64,000 bases of DNA from Tropicibacter sp. R16_0 (GCF_017743935.1 NZ_JAGHRE010000002.1:310001-374000); one strand, 5' to 3'; shown: positions 9,118 to 17,644, counted from the stretch's first letter. Numbers and translations: made by a program. Notes: generated by a model from the letters alone, not told the origin.

Positions 9118-9741
9118 TCAGTTCGTGACAACGTCGACCACTTCAAAGCCGGCGGTGAAACCGGTCAGTGAAAGATCCAGGCTGATGGTTTGATCCGGCG
9201 CCGGAGCAGGCACCAGCGAGACGGTCGCCTTGGCACCCTTTTTCATGGCATCGATGTCCGGCTGCGTCAGGCCGATCTGGGCCACACAGCCGATCGGGTT
9301 GCAGAAGGAATAGTTGTAGCGCTTGCCCGGAGCCCCATCCACCGAGATGGTCAGCTGTGCCGGCAGAAGCGTTTCCAGCGGCACAACGATGGTCGCACCC
9401 GCCACAGCCGCCTGGTTGCCCGCCAACCGGAACAACGAGATTTCTGCCATCGGGTTGTTCTGCGGGTCAGTCATCACCTGCAACAGCGAGCAGGGATCCT
9501 GCTCTTCTTCGGTCCTGATGCACGCCAGGTCCCAATCGCCGAACTTCTCTTTAGAGTAGCGCTCGCCCAGCTTGGGCCCTGCGTCCACGGGTTCACCCAG
9601 GTCCAACACCTCAGAGCCTTCGACGGCCCCGGTCTGTTCAGTTTCGGGTGTTGTGTCTTCGGTGGTGGTTTCCTGAGCGGTCGCGGCGCTTGCAATCAAA
9701 AGTGCAGTCGCAGCGCTCAGGCCGATAATGGATTTGAACAT
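9118..9741 (-). CDS. IalB (invasion-associated locus B) family periplasmic protein
   Basis: About 207 residues from the ATG at 9741, which has GAGG just upstream. A signal peptide ends near residue 23 (LLIASAATAQ). An acidic Thr/Glu-rich linker follows, then the IalB core with the conserved pattern FGDWDLAC, DPCSLLQV and NPIGCVAQIG, in which cysteines are likely paired. The family is named after a Bartonella invasion protein, but it is widespread in non-pathogenic alphaproteobacteria and its biochemical role is unknown. Monocistronic, ending at the shared terminator. Confidence 0.85.
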   Translation of the reverse strand: MFKSIIGLSAATALLIASAATAQETTTEDTTPETEQTGAVEGSEVLDLGEPVDAGPKLGERYSKEKFGDWDLACIRTEEEQDPCSLLQVMTDPQNNPMAEISLFRLAGNQAAVAGATIVVPLETLLPAQLTISVDGAPGKRYNYSFCNPIGCVAQIGLTQPDIDAMKKGAKATVSLVPAPAPDQTISLDLSLTGFTAGFEVVDVVTN

Positions 9742-10201
9742 GGTCGCCTCATACATTCGGTACTGCTTTGGCCACGATCTAGCATGCCCAGACCCGGCTG
9801 TCAGTGCCAATCGCACACATTGGATGGATTGATGGACGAGGTCACCGTTGGCAGCTCCAGACGCAAGGACCAGACATAAGAAAAGGAGACCACAAAAAGG
9901 GTCTCCTTTTCATATTTTGCTCCCCGTCGGACTGGCCGACTTAGTTATGAGCCAGACGTTACGAATTGGGATCGCATCGGTCAACAGCTAAGACCAGTTT
10001 TTTTGGGCCATATCCGCGCCATAGGCAGAATAAGTTCCATTCAAAGAAAAATGCCGTGCCCGAAGGCACGGCCAGTCTAACAGGGAGGAAGGTGTCCAAC
10101 CCCCAGAGAAAGTTCCGGGGTCCGGACAAGAAAGAACTATGGCAGCGAAAGGTTAACTTTGTATGCTTGCAGCGAAACGATGCAAAACGAGGCATAACTT
10201 T
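9742..10201. other. 460-bp gene-free region with orphan terminator and several hairpins
   Basis: The region holds the promoter of the IalB-family gene (reading left) and of the ATPase gene (reading right), but also a terminator-like hairpin at 9881-9910 that neither gene explains. Further hairpins are at 9926-9940 (GTCGG/CCGAC), 10053-10072 (8-bp stem GCCGTGCC/GGCACGGC with CGAA loop) and the palindrome GTCCGGAC at 10120-10127. A short frame of 19 codons (ATG about 9823) ends just before the terminator. The region may encode a small RNA on either strand; I match it to no known family. Confidence 0.4.
9881..9910. terminator. Terminator-like hairpin without an assigned gene
   Basis: AAAAGGAGACC (9881-9891) pairs perfectly over 11 bp with GGTCTCCTTTT (9900-9910) around an 8-nt A-rich loop. 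T-rich sequence follows on the plus strand and TTTTCTTA on the minus strand. No recognised gene reads into it from either side. Confidence 0.65.
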
Positions 10202-11743
10202 ATGGATGGCAAGGTTTTTCTGGGCGGCGGTGGCGAGAATTATGGCGACCCGCAGGGGCTGTCGTTGAAATATGCCAATCGGCACGGGTTGATTGCCGGG
10301 GCCACCGGGACCGGGAAAACCGTGACGTTGCAGATCCTGGCCGAGGGCTTCTCGGAGGCCGGCGTGCCGGTGTTTCTGGCCGACGTCAAAGGCGATTTGT
10401 CGGGGTTGGCCAAGTCCGGTACGCCCGAGCACAAGCTTCACAATCCGTTTACCGAGAGGGCAACAACCATCGGCTTTACTGATTTTGCCTATCGCGCCAG
10501 CCCGGTGACCTTTTGGGATCTGTTTGGGGAGCAAGGCCATCCGGTGCGCACCACGGTGACCGAGATGGGGCCGCTGCTGCTGTCACGTTTGCTTGAGTTG
10601 AGCGAGGCCCAAGAAGGTATCCTGAACATTGCCTTCCGGCTGGCCGATGAAGAAGGCTTGCCGCTGTTGGACCTCAAGGACCTGCAGGCGCTGCTGGTTT
10701 GGATTGGCGAAAACCGCGCCCAGTTGTCGCTGCGGTATGGCAACGTCTCAACCGCCTCGATCGGGGCGATCCAGCGCCGTTTGCTGGTGATCGAAAACCA
10801 GGGCGCGTCCAAGCTTTTTGGTGAACCTGCGCTGGAGCTGAAGGATCTCATGCGCACCGATGACCAAGGGCGTGGGATGGTGAACATTCTGGCCTCGGAC
10901 AAACTGATGGCGGCGCCTGGTCTTTATGCGACTTTCCTGCTCTGGCTGCTCAGCGAACTGTTCGAGGAATTGCCCGAGGTGGGTGATCCGGACAAACCCA
11001 AGCTGGTGTTCTTCTTTGACGAAGCGCACCTGCTCTTTGATGATGCGCCAAAGGTGCTGGTCGACAAGGTCGAACAGGTTGCGCGTCTGATCCGGTCCAA
11101 GGGCGTTGGCGTCTATTTCATCACGCAGAACCCCGCCGATGTGCCCGAAGATATCCTGGGCCAGCTGGGCAACCGCATCCAACACGCCTTGCGCGCGTTC
11201 ACCGCCAAGGACCGCAAGAACCTGCGACTGGCGGCAGAGACCTATCGCGAAAACCCCGCGTTCGATACAGAAGAAGCCATTCGTGAGGTTGGCGTGGGCG
11301 AGGCCGTTACTTCGATGCTGCAGAAAAAGGGTGTGCCGGGGATCGTGGAACGCACCCTGATCCGGCCACCATCCTCACAACTTGGCCCGATCACGAGGGC
11401 CGAGCGAAAGGCGCATCTCTCCGCCTCGGATCTGGGGGGCAAATACGACACCCTCCTGGATCGAAAATCGGCTTTTGAGATCCTCTCCAAACGCGCTGAG
11501 CAGGCAGCGAAAGAGGCCGAAGCTGCCGAGGCCGAGGAAGAAGAACAACCGATGATGCAACGCGAATACTCCGCCGCCCGCCGGTATTCAGGGTCACGTG
11601 TGAGCCGGTCGTCTTCACGCTACACCCGCAAGAAAGACACCTTCGCCAGCGCCATGGGAGAGGCTGTGATCAAGGAACTCAAGGGCACAACCGGTCGCCG
11701 CATCGTTCGGGGTATTTTGGGAAGCTTCTTCAAGGGCCGATAA
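10202..11743 (+). CDS. HerA-like / DUF853 (YjgR) family P-loop ATPase
   Basis: 513 residues from the ATG at 10202. Walker A is GATGTGKT at residues 33-40 and Walker B is FFFDEAH near residue 270. The [27 protein letters not shown] stretch is typical of DUF853 proteins related to the HerA/VirB4/FtsK ATPase clade. A charged Glu/Ala-rich linker (about 430-450) leads to a basic C-terminal tail. YjgR proteins are common in proteobacteria, usually cytoplasmic, and function is not established; a nucleic-acid motor is the family-level guess. Upstream in-frame ATG at 10163 is less likely. It stands alone, followed by the structured repeat. Confidence 0.85.
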   Translation: MDGKVFLGGGGENYGDPQGLSLKYANRHGLIAGATGTGKTVTLQILAEGFSEAGVPVFLADVKGDLSGLAKSGTPEHKLHNPFTERATTIGFTDFAYRASPVTFWDLFGEQGHPVRTTVTEMGPLLLSRLLELSEAQEGILNIAFRLADEEGLPLLDLKDLQALLVWIGENRAQLSLRYGNVSTASIGAIQRRLLVIENQGASKLFGEPALELKDLMRTDDQGRGMVNILASDKLMAAPGLYATFLLWLLSELFEELPEVGDPDKPKLVFFFDEAHLLFDDAPKVLVDKVEQVARLIRSKGVGVYFITQNPADVPEDILGQLGNRIQHALRAFTAKDRKNLRLAAETYRENPAFDTEEAIREVGVGEAVTSMLQKKGVPGIVERTLIRPPSSQLGPITRAERKAHLSASDLGGKYDTLLDRKSAFEILSKRAEQAAKEAEAAEAEEEEQPMMQREYSAARRYSGSRVSRSSSRYTRKKDTFASAMGEAVIKELKGTTGRRIVRGILGSFFKGR

Positions 11744-11767
11744 GGCAGGGGATTTGGGTGAAAGGCA

Positions 11768-11958
11768 GCACTCCCGCCCGTCGGCTGTGCATCAAAGATG
11801 CCCGCCTCCCGTTGGGCCGGGCCTCGCTACGCTCGGCGGTCTGTGATTTAAGCGATACAGCTGCCTGGTTCGAGACCGCGCCGAGCCGCAGGCGAGGCGC
11901 CCGGCCCAAGGCCGCTAGCGGGGCTGACGCAGTCAGGTCTGCTCGGGTGCGGGAGCGC
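11768..11958. repeat. 191-bp structured palindromic repeat, copy 1
   Basis: An imperfect palindrome with terminal arms GCACTCCCGC / GCGGGAGCGC and inner arms TTGGGCC (11812-11818) / GGCCCAA (11903-11909). It holds small hairpins GCATC-AAA-GATGC (11789-11801) and CTGAC-GCA-GTCAG (11924-11936). A second copy of exactly the same length lies at 44027-44217, with identical arms but changed and still paired hairpin bases. Located between convergent genes. Confidence 0.85.
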
Positions 11959-11999
11959 TTCTGAGACCGGAGACAGCCTTTAAGTGAACCCGAAATGCA

Positions 12000-12028
12000 A
12001 AACGCCGCCCGGTAGGGCGGCGTTTCTT
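12000..12028. terminator. Rho-independent terminator
   Basis: Perfect 11-bp stem AAACGCCGCCC/GGGCGGCGTTT (12000-12010, 12015-12025) with GGTA loop, followed by CTTGTT on the plus strand and preceded by A-rich sequence. It sits just past the end of the minus-strand livM and can serve both converging genes. Confidence 0.8.
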
Positions 12029-12044
12029 GTTCAAAACATTTCGA

Positions 12045-13349
12045 CTACTTTTCCGGGATCAATCCGCGTGGGCTGAACCTGAGGACCAGAAGCAGGATGA
12101 CACCCATGGTCAGCAATCGCATGTGCGCTGCACTGTCCAATAGATGGTCGCGCAAAGCACTGTCTTCGGCCATGCCCGATGTCAGCAACTCCATGACCCA
12201 AATGCCAAGCGGTTCGACCTGAACCCAGAGGAACCAGATCAACATCGCGCCCAAAACGGCGCCAAAGTTGTTGCCGGACCCACCAACGATCACCATGACC
12301 CAGACCAGGAAGGTGAATCGCAGCGGGTTGTATGTGCCGGGTGTCAACTGACCGTCCAGCGTGGTCATCATCGCACCCGCAATGCCGCAGACAGCAGAGC
12401 CCAATACAAAGATCTGCAGGTGACGACGGGTGACGTCTTTGCCCATCGCCTCGGCCGCGACTTCGTTGTCGCGGATCGCGCGCATCATCCGACCCCAGGG
12501 GCTTTTCAGTGCCATCTGTGCCATCCAGAGCAGGACCAGCAGGACCACCATGAACAACACGGAATAACCCAACTTGACGTAAAGCGTCGATGCCATCACC
12601 GGGTCCAGACCCATTCCTGCAGCCCGTTCCACAAAGGCCGGATCGTTTTGCAGGTCGATCTCGTAAGGAACCGGACGGGGCAGGCCGATGACGTTCTTCA
12701 CACCGCGCGCCAGCCAGTCCTCGTTCTTGAGCACGGCAATGATGATCTCGGCGATCCCCAGCGTCGCGATCGCCAGATAGTCCGAGCGCAGACCAAGCGC
12801 GGTCTTGCCAATCAGCCAGGCCGCACCTGCCGCCAGCAAACCGCCTGCAGGCCAGGCCAACAGCACCGGCAGACCAAGACCGCCGATGTTGCCCGCAGCC
12901 GCTGGATTGATCGCTTCGACCGCAGCCACATTGGGATCAAAGACCGCGCGATAGAGGACAAAGCCACCGATCAGTACCGCCAACATGGCAATTGTCCGGG
13001 CGCGCCCCTTGGCCATCTTCTTTGAGATCATGACCGCCGCTGTCACCGTGGCTGCCCCAAGCAAAAGGGCCAGAACGATGCCGAACCCGCCGGCACTCCA
13101 GGCCTCGGGGCTGTAATCCCCGGCGATCAGCACCACGGCCAGACCGCCAAGGGCCACAAAGCCCATGACACCCACGTTAAAGAGGCCAGCAAACCCCCAT
13201 TGCAGGTTCACACCAATGGCCATGATGGCCGAGATCAGACCCATGTTGATGATCAGGATCGCCGAGTTCCAGCTTTGCATAAAGCCAGTGAGCAGGATCA
13301 AACCGCCAACAATGGCAAAGAGGCCGGTATTTTTGAGTGTCTCGTTCAT
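12045..13349 (-). CDS. livM: Branched-chain amino acid ABC transporter permease LivM
   Basis: 434 residues with multiple membrane segments. The permease loop SPWGRMMRAIRDNEVAAEAMGKD and the LivM-like end LRFSPRGLIPEK are present. The protein is longer than the E. coli type because of an extra hydrophobic region (about 85-190), as in many alphaproteobacterial LivM proteins. It overlaps livH by 4 nt (ATGA at 13346-13349) and closes the five-gene liv operon reading from 17603. It imports amino acids or related amides together with LivH, LivF, LivG and the binding protein. Confidence 0.93.
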   Translation of the reverse strand: MNETLKNTGLFAIVGGLILLTGFMQSWNSAILIINMGLISAIMAIGVNLQWGFAGLFNVGVMGFVALGGLAVVLIAGDYSPEAWSAGGFGIVLALLLGAATVTAAVMISKKMAKGRARTIAMLAVLIGGFVLYRAVFDPNVAAVEAINPAAAGNIGGLGLPVLLAWPAGGLLAAGAAWLIGKTALGLRSDYLAIATLGIAEIIIAVLKNEDWLARGVKNVIGLPRPVPYEIDLQNDPAFVERAAGMGLDPVMASTLYVKLGYSVLFMVVLLVLLWMAQMALKSPWGRMMRAIRDNEVAAEAMGKDVTRRHLQIFVLGSAVCGIAGAMMTTLDGQLTPGTYNPLRFTFLVWVMVIVGGSGNNFGAVLGAMLIWFLWVQVEPLGIWVMELLTSGMAEDSALRDHLLDSAAHMRLLTMGVILLLVLRFSPRGLIPEK

Positions 13350-14356
13350 ACCGCTTTCCCCTTGAACAGACCGGTTGGCTTGAAGAGCAGCACGATAAGC
13401 AGGATCACGAAACTGACCGCGAACTTGTAATCGGTGCTGAGCAGTTGGGCGAGGCCCGAGGGCTCCAGGCTTTCAGGCAGCATGTATTTCGCGACCTTCT
13501 TCCAGGCATAGGTGATCGTCACCTCGGAAAAGGCGATGACAAAGCCCCCCGCAATGGCCCCCAGAGGGTTGCCCAGACCACCCACGATGGCCGAGGCAAA
13601 GATGGGCAGAAGCAGCTGGAAGTAGACGAACGGCTTGAACGACTTGTCGAGGCCATAGAGCACGCCCGCCGTTGCAGCCAGTGCCGCCACAATCAGCCAT
13701 GTGTACATGACCACACGCTCGGGGTTGATGCCCGACAAAAGCGCCAGATCCTCATTGTCCGAATAGGCCCGCATCGACTTGCCGGTACGGGTGCGGTTGA
13801 GGAACCAGAACAAAGCAACCACACAGATCACCGCAACCACTACCGTGATCCCTTGGGTAGTCTTGATCGCCAGACCTTCGCGCAGGCCGGTCATCTGTTT
13901 GAAGTCGCGTGCCGAGATGATGAAGCGTTCGCCATCTGCAAAGCGTTGATCACCGGGGCCGATGACGAAGCGCACGAGGCCGTTCATGATGAACATGACG
14001 CCCATCGACACGATCACCAGGATCACCGGTTTGGCCTTTTGCTCGCGATAGAATTTATACACCACCCGGTCGGTGAACAGCACCAGCAACATGGTGCCCA
14101 ATATTCCAAAGGGCAGGGCGAGCAGGGCGGTCGGCAACGGACCAAAGCTGATCCCGATGCTTTGCATCCACCAGGTTACCAGAACGGTGATCATCGCGCC
14201 AAAAGCCATAGTGTCGCCATGGGCAAAGTTCGAAAACCGCAAGATGCCATAGATCAGCGTGACCCCAAGCGCACCCAGAGCCAATTGGCTACCATAGGCG
14301 ATCGCAGGGACCAGCACAAAGTTGGAAAGCGCCACGAGGGCGTTGAGGAAATCCAT
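13346..14356 (-). CDS. livH: Branched-chain amino acid ABC transporter permease LivH
   Basis: 336 residues, polytopic, with the family motif RFSNFAHGDTMAFGAMITV near residue 40 and the loop RTRTGKSMRAYSDNEDLALLSGI. It forms the membrane channel with LivM, whose start it overlaps by 4 nt. Its own ATG follows directly on the stop codon of a small secreted-protein gene (14357-14767) that separates it from livF. Otherwise the gene order matches a standard liv operon. Confidence 0.93.
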   Translation of the reverse strand: MDFLNALVALSNFVLVPAIAYGSQLALGALGVTLIYGILRFSNFAHGDTMAFGAMITVLVTWWMQSIGISFGPLPTALLALPFGILGTMLLVLFTDRVVYKFYREQKAKPVILVIVSMGVMFIMNGLVRFVIGPGDQRFADGERFIISARDFKQMTGLREGLAIKTTQGITVVVAVICVVALFWFLNRTRTGKSMRAYSDNEDLALLSGINPERVVMYTWLIVAALAATAGVLYGLDKSFKPFVYFQLLLPIFASAIVGGLGNPLGAIAGGFVIAFSEVTITYAWKKVAKYMLPESLEPSGLAQLLSTDYKFAVSFVILLIVLLFKPTGLFKGKAV

Positions 14357-14767
14357 TTACCAGCCCCCTACACAAGTTCCGAGAGATTCAATGTGAGCAA
14401 TGCGCTCGCCTTCTTTGTCATAGTCGGTCAACGTTAGGTGGTACGCGCCATTTCCCGATTTCAACACACCATAGTGGAACCTAAATCTCGCATCAGATGA
14501 GCTGGTGGAATACATAAACATCGCTCGGCCTACCGGCTCAAAGATGGTTTCCAGGTGCTTTCCCTGACGCATTAGGATCTTTTCGCCATCCAAAGACACG
14601 AACTGAAATGTTTTCCGTTCGTCGGGCGCATCTCCGCAACTCGGTTCAGTGCCTTCAACAGAACACTCTGTTTCGGCCGTACACTTAAAGAGAACTCCAC
14701 CTGACGCCGAAAGAGGAATGGTCATCATAGCGACAATTGTCGTTGCCAGAGTAATGTTTGGCTTCAT
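14357..14767 (-). CDS. Small secreted Cys-containing protein of unknown function, inserted in the liv operon
   Basis: 136 residues from the ATG at 14767, which has a good GGGAGG site overlapping the end of livF. A signal peptide (about 1-22, ATTIVAMMTIPLSASG) precedes a mature part with four cysteines, including the FKCTAETECSVEG segment and a C-terminal GTCVGGW. I recognise no domain. Base composition is clearly lower in GC than the flanking transporter genes (the 60 bases from 14461 are about 42 percent GC), which suggests later insertion between livF and livH. A link to transport is not supported beyond position; it may simply use the operon promoter. Confidence 0.75.
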   Translation of the reverse strand: MKPNITLATTIVAMMTIPLSASGGVLFKCTAETECSVEGTEPSCGDAPDERKTFQFVSLDGEKILMRQGKHLETIFEPVGRAMFMYSTSSSDARFRFHYGVLKSGNGAYHLTLTDYDKEGERIAHIESLGTCVGGW

Positions 14768-14771
14768 TGCA

Positions 14772-15485
14772 TCACCCTCCCAAGAACGACTTGCGGACTT
14801 CGGGATCGGCCAGCAGCTCTTTCCCGGTGCCGGTGTAGGCGTTGCGGCCCTGGACCAGCACATATCCCTTGTCAGCGATTTCAAGCGCCTGGCGGGCGTT
14901 CTGTTCCACCATCAGGATCGGAATGCCGGTGCGGCTGACCTCGATGATGCGGTCGAACAGCTCGTCCATGACAATGGGCGAGACACCGGCGGTGGGTTCA
15001 TCCAGCATCAACACCTTGGGTTGGGTCATCAGCGCACGACCCACGGCGACCTGCTGACGTTGACCGCCCGACAGCTCTCCGGCGGCCTGATGGCGCTTGT
15101 CGCGCAGGATCGGGAAGAGGGTATAGACTTGTTCCATCGTGTCCGAGATGTCATCGGTGCGGATGAAGGCGCCCATTTCAAGGTTCTCTTCGACCGTCAT
15201 CGAGGTGAAGATGTTTGAGGTCTGCGGCACAAAGCCCATGCCCTTGACCACGCGGTCCTGCGGGCTGAGCTTGGTGATGTCCTCGCCGTCCAGACGCACC
15301 GCGCCCTGACGGACGTCGAGCATACCGAAAACGGCCTTCATCGCCGTTGATTTGCCGGCGCCATTGGGGCCGACGATGACGGCGATCTCGCCTGGGTTCA
15401 CCGCGATGGTGCATTCATGCAGGATGTCGGGACCCTTGCCATAGCCGCCGGTCATCGTGTCACCGATCAGAAAGGGTTCAGCCAT
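14772..15485 (-). CDS. livF: Branched-chain amino acid ABC transporter ATP-binding protein LivF
   Basis: 237 residues. Walker A GPNGAGKS at 39-46, Q-loop FVPQTSNIF about 85-93, signature LSGGQ at 138-142 and Walker B LMLDEP ending at 164, all intact. The length and the VEQNARQALEIADKGYVLVQG segment identify the LivF type rather than LivG. It overlaps livG by 8 nt. It powers import as a heterodimer with LivG at the cytoplasmic face. Confidence 0.94.
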   Translation of the reverse strand: MAEPFLIGDTMTGGYGKGPDILHECTIAVNPGEIAVIVGPNGAGKSTAMKAVFGMLDVRQGAVRLDGEDITKLSPQDRVVKGMGFVPQTSNIFTSMTVEENLEMGAFIRTDDISDTMEQVYTLFPILRDKRHQAAGELSGGQRQQVAVGRALMTQPKVLMLDEPTAGVSPIVMDELFDRIIEVSRTGIPILMVEQNARQALEIADKGYVLVQGRNAYTGTGKELLADPEVRKSFLGG

Positions 15486-16269
15486 CTGCGTTCTCCAACT
15501 GATCCTTGTTCTTCAAGCCGGTGCCCAGATAGGCCTCGATCACCTGCTCGTTGGCCTTGATCTCGTCCAGTGAGCCTTCGGCCAGGACCTTGCCTTCGGC
15601 CATACAGATGACCGGGCCGCAGATCTTGCCGATGAAATCCATGTCGTGCTCGATGACGACGAAAGTGTATCCGCGTTCCTTGTTCAGGCGCAGGATGGTG
15701 TCGCCGATGGTCATCAAGAGCGTGCGGTTCACGCCGGCGCCGACCTCGTCCAGGAACACGATCTTGGCATCCACCATCATGGTCCGGCCGAGTTCCAGCA
15801 GTTTCTTTTGACCGCCCGAGACCTGACCCGCCTTGTGATCGGCCAGATGTTCGATGGTCAGGAACTCCAGCACCTCATCGGCCTTGGCCCGCAATGCGCG
15901 CTCTTCGTCCGCGATGCGTTTGCGGCCGAACCAGGTGTTCCATAGCTGTTCACCCGATTGGGCGCCCGGAACCATCATCAGGTTCTCGCGGCACGACATC
16001 GAGCTGAACTCATGTGCGATCTGGAAGGTCCGCAGCAGCCCCTTGTGAAACAGCTCATGCGGCGGCAGGCCGGTGATGTCCTCACCCGCCATGGTCACCT
16101 TGCCGCTTGTGGGCGGCAGGACACCTGCGATTACGTTGAACAGTGTGGTCTTTCCGGCCCCGTTCGGGCCAATGAGCCCAGTGATGGAGCCCTCGGCGAT
16201 TTCAAGCGATGCACCATCCACCGCCCGGAATCCGCCAAAGTGCTTATGCACGTCTTCGACGACGATCAT
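15478..16269 (-). CDS. livG: Branched-chain amino acid ABC transporter ATP-binding protein LivG
   Basis: About 263 residues from the ATG at 16269. Walker A GPNGAGKTT, signature VSGGQKKLLELGRTMM and Walker B IVFLDEVGAGVN are present, with the unusual EV in place of the common EP after the catalytic Glu pair. An in-frame ATG at 16350 would add 27 basic residues (TSKSDEANKKGVRAKKQRTG) but has no ribosome-binding site and abuts the hairpin at 16356-16380, so I take the shorter start, with GGGGGAA upstream. Located 8 nt overlapping livF. Confidence 0.92.
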   Translation of the reverse strand: MIVVEDVHKHFGGFRAVDGASLEIAEGSITGLIGPNGAGKTTLFNVIAGVLPPTSGKVTMAGEDITGLPPHELFHKGLLRTFQIAHEFSSMSCRENLMMVPGAQSGEQLWNTWFGRKRIADEERALRAKADEVLEFLTIEHLADHKAGQVSGGQKKLLELGRTMMVDAKIVFLDEVGAGVNRTLLMTIGDTILRLNKERGYTFVVIEHDMDFIGKICGPVICMAEGKVLAEGSLDEIKANEQVIEAYLGTGLKNKDQLENADG

Positions 16270-16355
16270 GTTTTCCCCCGTCCGCTGTTTTTTGGCGCGG
16301 ACCCCTTTTTTGTTGGCCTCATCCGATTTTGAGGTGCGGCCTTCTGTCATTGAAA

Positions 16356-16380
16356 CAGCCCGGACACAAGGTCCGGGCTG
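16356..16380 (-). terminator. Intra-operon hairpin (attenuator) between binding-protein gene and livG
   Basis: Perfect 10-bp stem CAGCCCGGAC/GTCCGGGCTG (16356-16365, 16371-16380) with a 5-nt loop and a short T-run on the minus strand. This position, just after a highly expressed binding-protein gene, commonly gives partial termination or protects the upstream mRNA. Confidence 0.7.
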
Positions 16381-16406
16381 GTCAATTTTATCAAGTCATT
16401 GCCGCA

Positions 16407-17603
16407 TCAGCGGAACTTGACGGTGGTGATTTTGCCGTCCTTGATTTCGTACTGGCGATAGTTGCCTGCCGACTCGCCTGGGCCGATCAGTTCAACTGCG
16501 GTTGCGCCGACATAGTCGACCTCGCCACCGTCTTTCAGGATCTGCAGGGCCTTGGCCAGTTCACCCGGATAGATCTTTTCGCCCGGTGCGTTTGCCACAT
16601 CCATCACCTTGCCAGCATAATCGCCCGGTGCGCTGGAGTTTGCAGCCTGCATGGCCAGCATGATCAGGGCAGCGGCGTCATAGCTCTCACCCACAAACGA
16701 CGAGGTGCCGTCGAAACCGGCGGCTTCGCCCATTTCAACCATGGTGCCTGCGCCAGGGCTGTCGGTGCCCGGCAGCTGACCGGTCGAACCGTCGATTTCC
16801 GAGCCAAAGTTCTCTTCCAGCTTGGCGCCATACATGCCATCGGGGAAGTGGAAGCTGTCAAACGCGCCCGAGTCCAGTGCTGCGCGCATCACGCCCGAAC
16901 CACCCTGGTCAACGTAACCGGCGATCACCAGCTTTTCACCACCAGCGGCTGCCAGTGCGCCAACTTCGGCCGAGTAGTCGGCTTTGCCGTCTTCATGCGC
17001 GGCCGAGATGGTCACGGTGCCGCCTGCGGCTTCAAACGCGCTCTGGAAGCTGTCTGCCAGGCCCTTGCCGTAGTCGTTGTTGGTGTAGGTCAGCGCGACC
17101 TCTTTGACGCCTTGCTCCATCAGAACTTCGGTCATCACAACACCCTGACGGGCATCCGAGGGCGCGGTGCGGAAGAACAGGCCATTGTCTTCGGCAGTCG
17201 ACAGCGCGGGCGAGGTCGCCGACGGCGAGATCATGACCATGCCGTTGGGCAGGGCAACGTTCGACAGGATCGCGCCGGTCACGCCCGAGCAGTCGCCGCC
17301 CACGATGCCGTTCACGCCATCGGATGTGATCAGACGCTCGGCTGCCGCGGTGGCTGCGCCCGAGTCGATGCAGGTCGAGTCTGCGCGGATTGGTGTGACC
17401 TTGGCCGCATCCAGCAGCAGGCCGCTGTCGGTGGCTTCTTTCATCGCCAATTCGGCAGCAGCAGCCATCGGCGGGGTCAGCGATTCAATCGGGCCGGTAA
17501 AGCCGAAGATGATACCCAGTTTGACTTCTTTGGCGTGACCGCCTGCCATTGCAGTGGTTGCCATCAGCGCCGTTGCCGCAGTTGCGGTGAGCAGCTTTTT
17601 CAT
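16407..17603 (-). CDS. Periplasmic substrate-binding protein of the Liv-type ABC transporter
   Basis: 398 residues with a clear signal peptide (ATALMATTAMAGG, cleavage near residue 20) and a peripla_BP_6 fold (KLGIIFGFTGPIE at the mature N-terminus). First gene of the liv operon, in the periplasm, where it captures the ligand for LivHM-FG. A hairpin at 16356-16380 separates it from livG, consistent with higher expression of the binding protein. The ligand cannot be assigned: members bind branched-chain amino acids, other amino acids or amides. Confidence 0.92.
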   Translation of the reverse strand: MKKLLTATAATALMATTAMAGGHAKEVKLGIIFGFTGPIESLTPPMAAAAELAMKEATDSGLLLDAAKVTPIRADSTCIDSGAATAAAERLITSDGVNGIVGGDCSGVTGAILSNVALPNGMVMISPSATSPALSTAEDNGLFFRTAPSDARQGVVMTEVLMEQGVKEVALTYTNNDYGKGLADSFQSAFEAAGGTVTISAAHEDGKADYSAEVGALAAAGGEKLVIAGYVDQGGSGVMRAALDSGAFDSFHFPDGMYGAKLEENFGSEIDGSTGQLPGTDSPGAGTMVEMGEAAGFDGTSSFVGESYDAAALIMLAMQAANSSAPGDYAGKVMDVANAPGEKIYPGELAKALQILKDGGEVDYVGATAVELIGPGESAGNYRQYEIKDGKITTVKFR

Positions 17604-17622
17604 ATGGTTAACTCCCTAGTTG

Positions 17623-17644
17623 GAACGTGATCGTTCTGTGATCG
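17623..17644. promoter_or_regulatory. Candidate operator upstream of the liv operon
   Basis: GAACG/CGTTC inverted repeat (17623-17627, 17632-17636, 4-bp spacer) overlaps a direct repeat GTGATCG spaced by 11 bp (17627-17633, 17638-17644). It lies about 20-40 bp upstream of the binding-protein start codon. No regulator is assigned. Confidence 0.35.

Larger units (their letters stand above)
11744..12044. other. Convergent intergenic spacer holding repeat copy 1 and a terminator
   Basis: This spacer between convergent genes contains no credible gene. It is filled by the 191-bp structured repeat (11768-11958) and the terminator hairpin at 12000-12025. A 68-codon open frame across the repeat is a by-product of its GC-rich palindromes. 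Confidence 0.6.

Noticed and set aside
10105-10123. AGAGAAAGTTCCGGGG resembles the 5' core of bacterial RNase P RNA
   Set aside because: The match to the conserved GAGGAAAGTCCGGGC is imperfect and none of the downstream RNase P helices or the 3' core can be found within the next 300 bases, which enter a protein-coding gene.
11867-11877. GGTTCGAGACC looks like a tRNA T-loop
   Set aside because: It lies in the centre of repeat copy 1. No acceptor, D or anticodon arm can be drawn around it, and copy 2 lacks the motif.
11758-11964. 68-codon open frame across repeat copy 1
   Set aside because: The frame is produced by the palindromic repeat. The equivalent reading in copy 2 is not conserved as protein while base pairing is.
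13337-14437. 366-codon plus-strand frame opposite livH
   Set aside because: Antisense to a clear permease gene; His/Gln-rich translation and no ribosome-binding site.
16209-17630. 473-codon plus-strand open frame opposite the liv binding-protein gene
   Set aside because: It is exactly antisense to a gene with clear signal peptide and fold. The translated sequence is His/Arg/Gln-rich, typical of the reverse frame of GC-rich genes.
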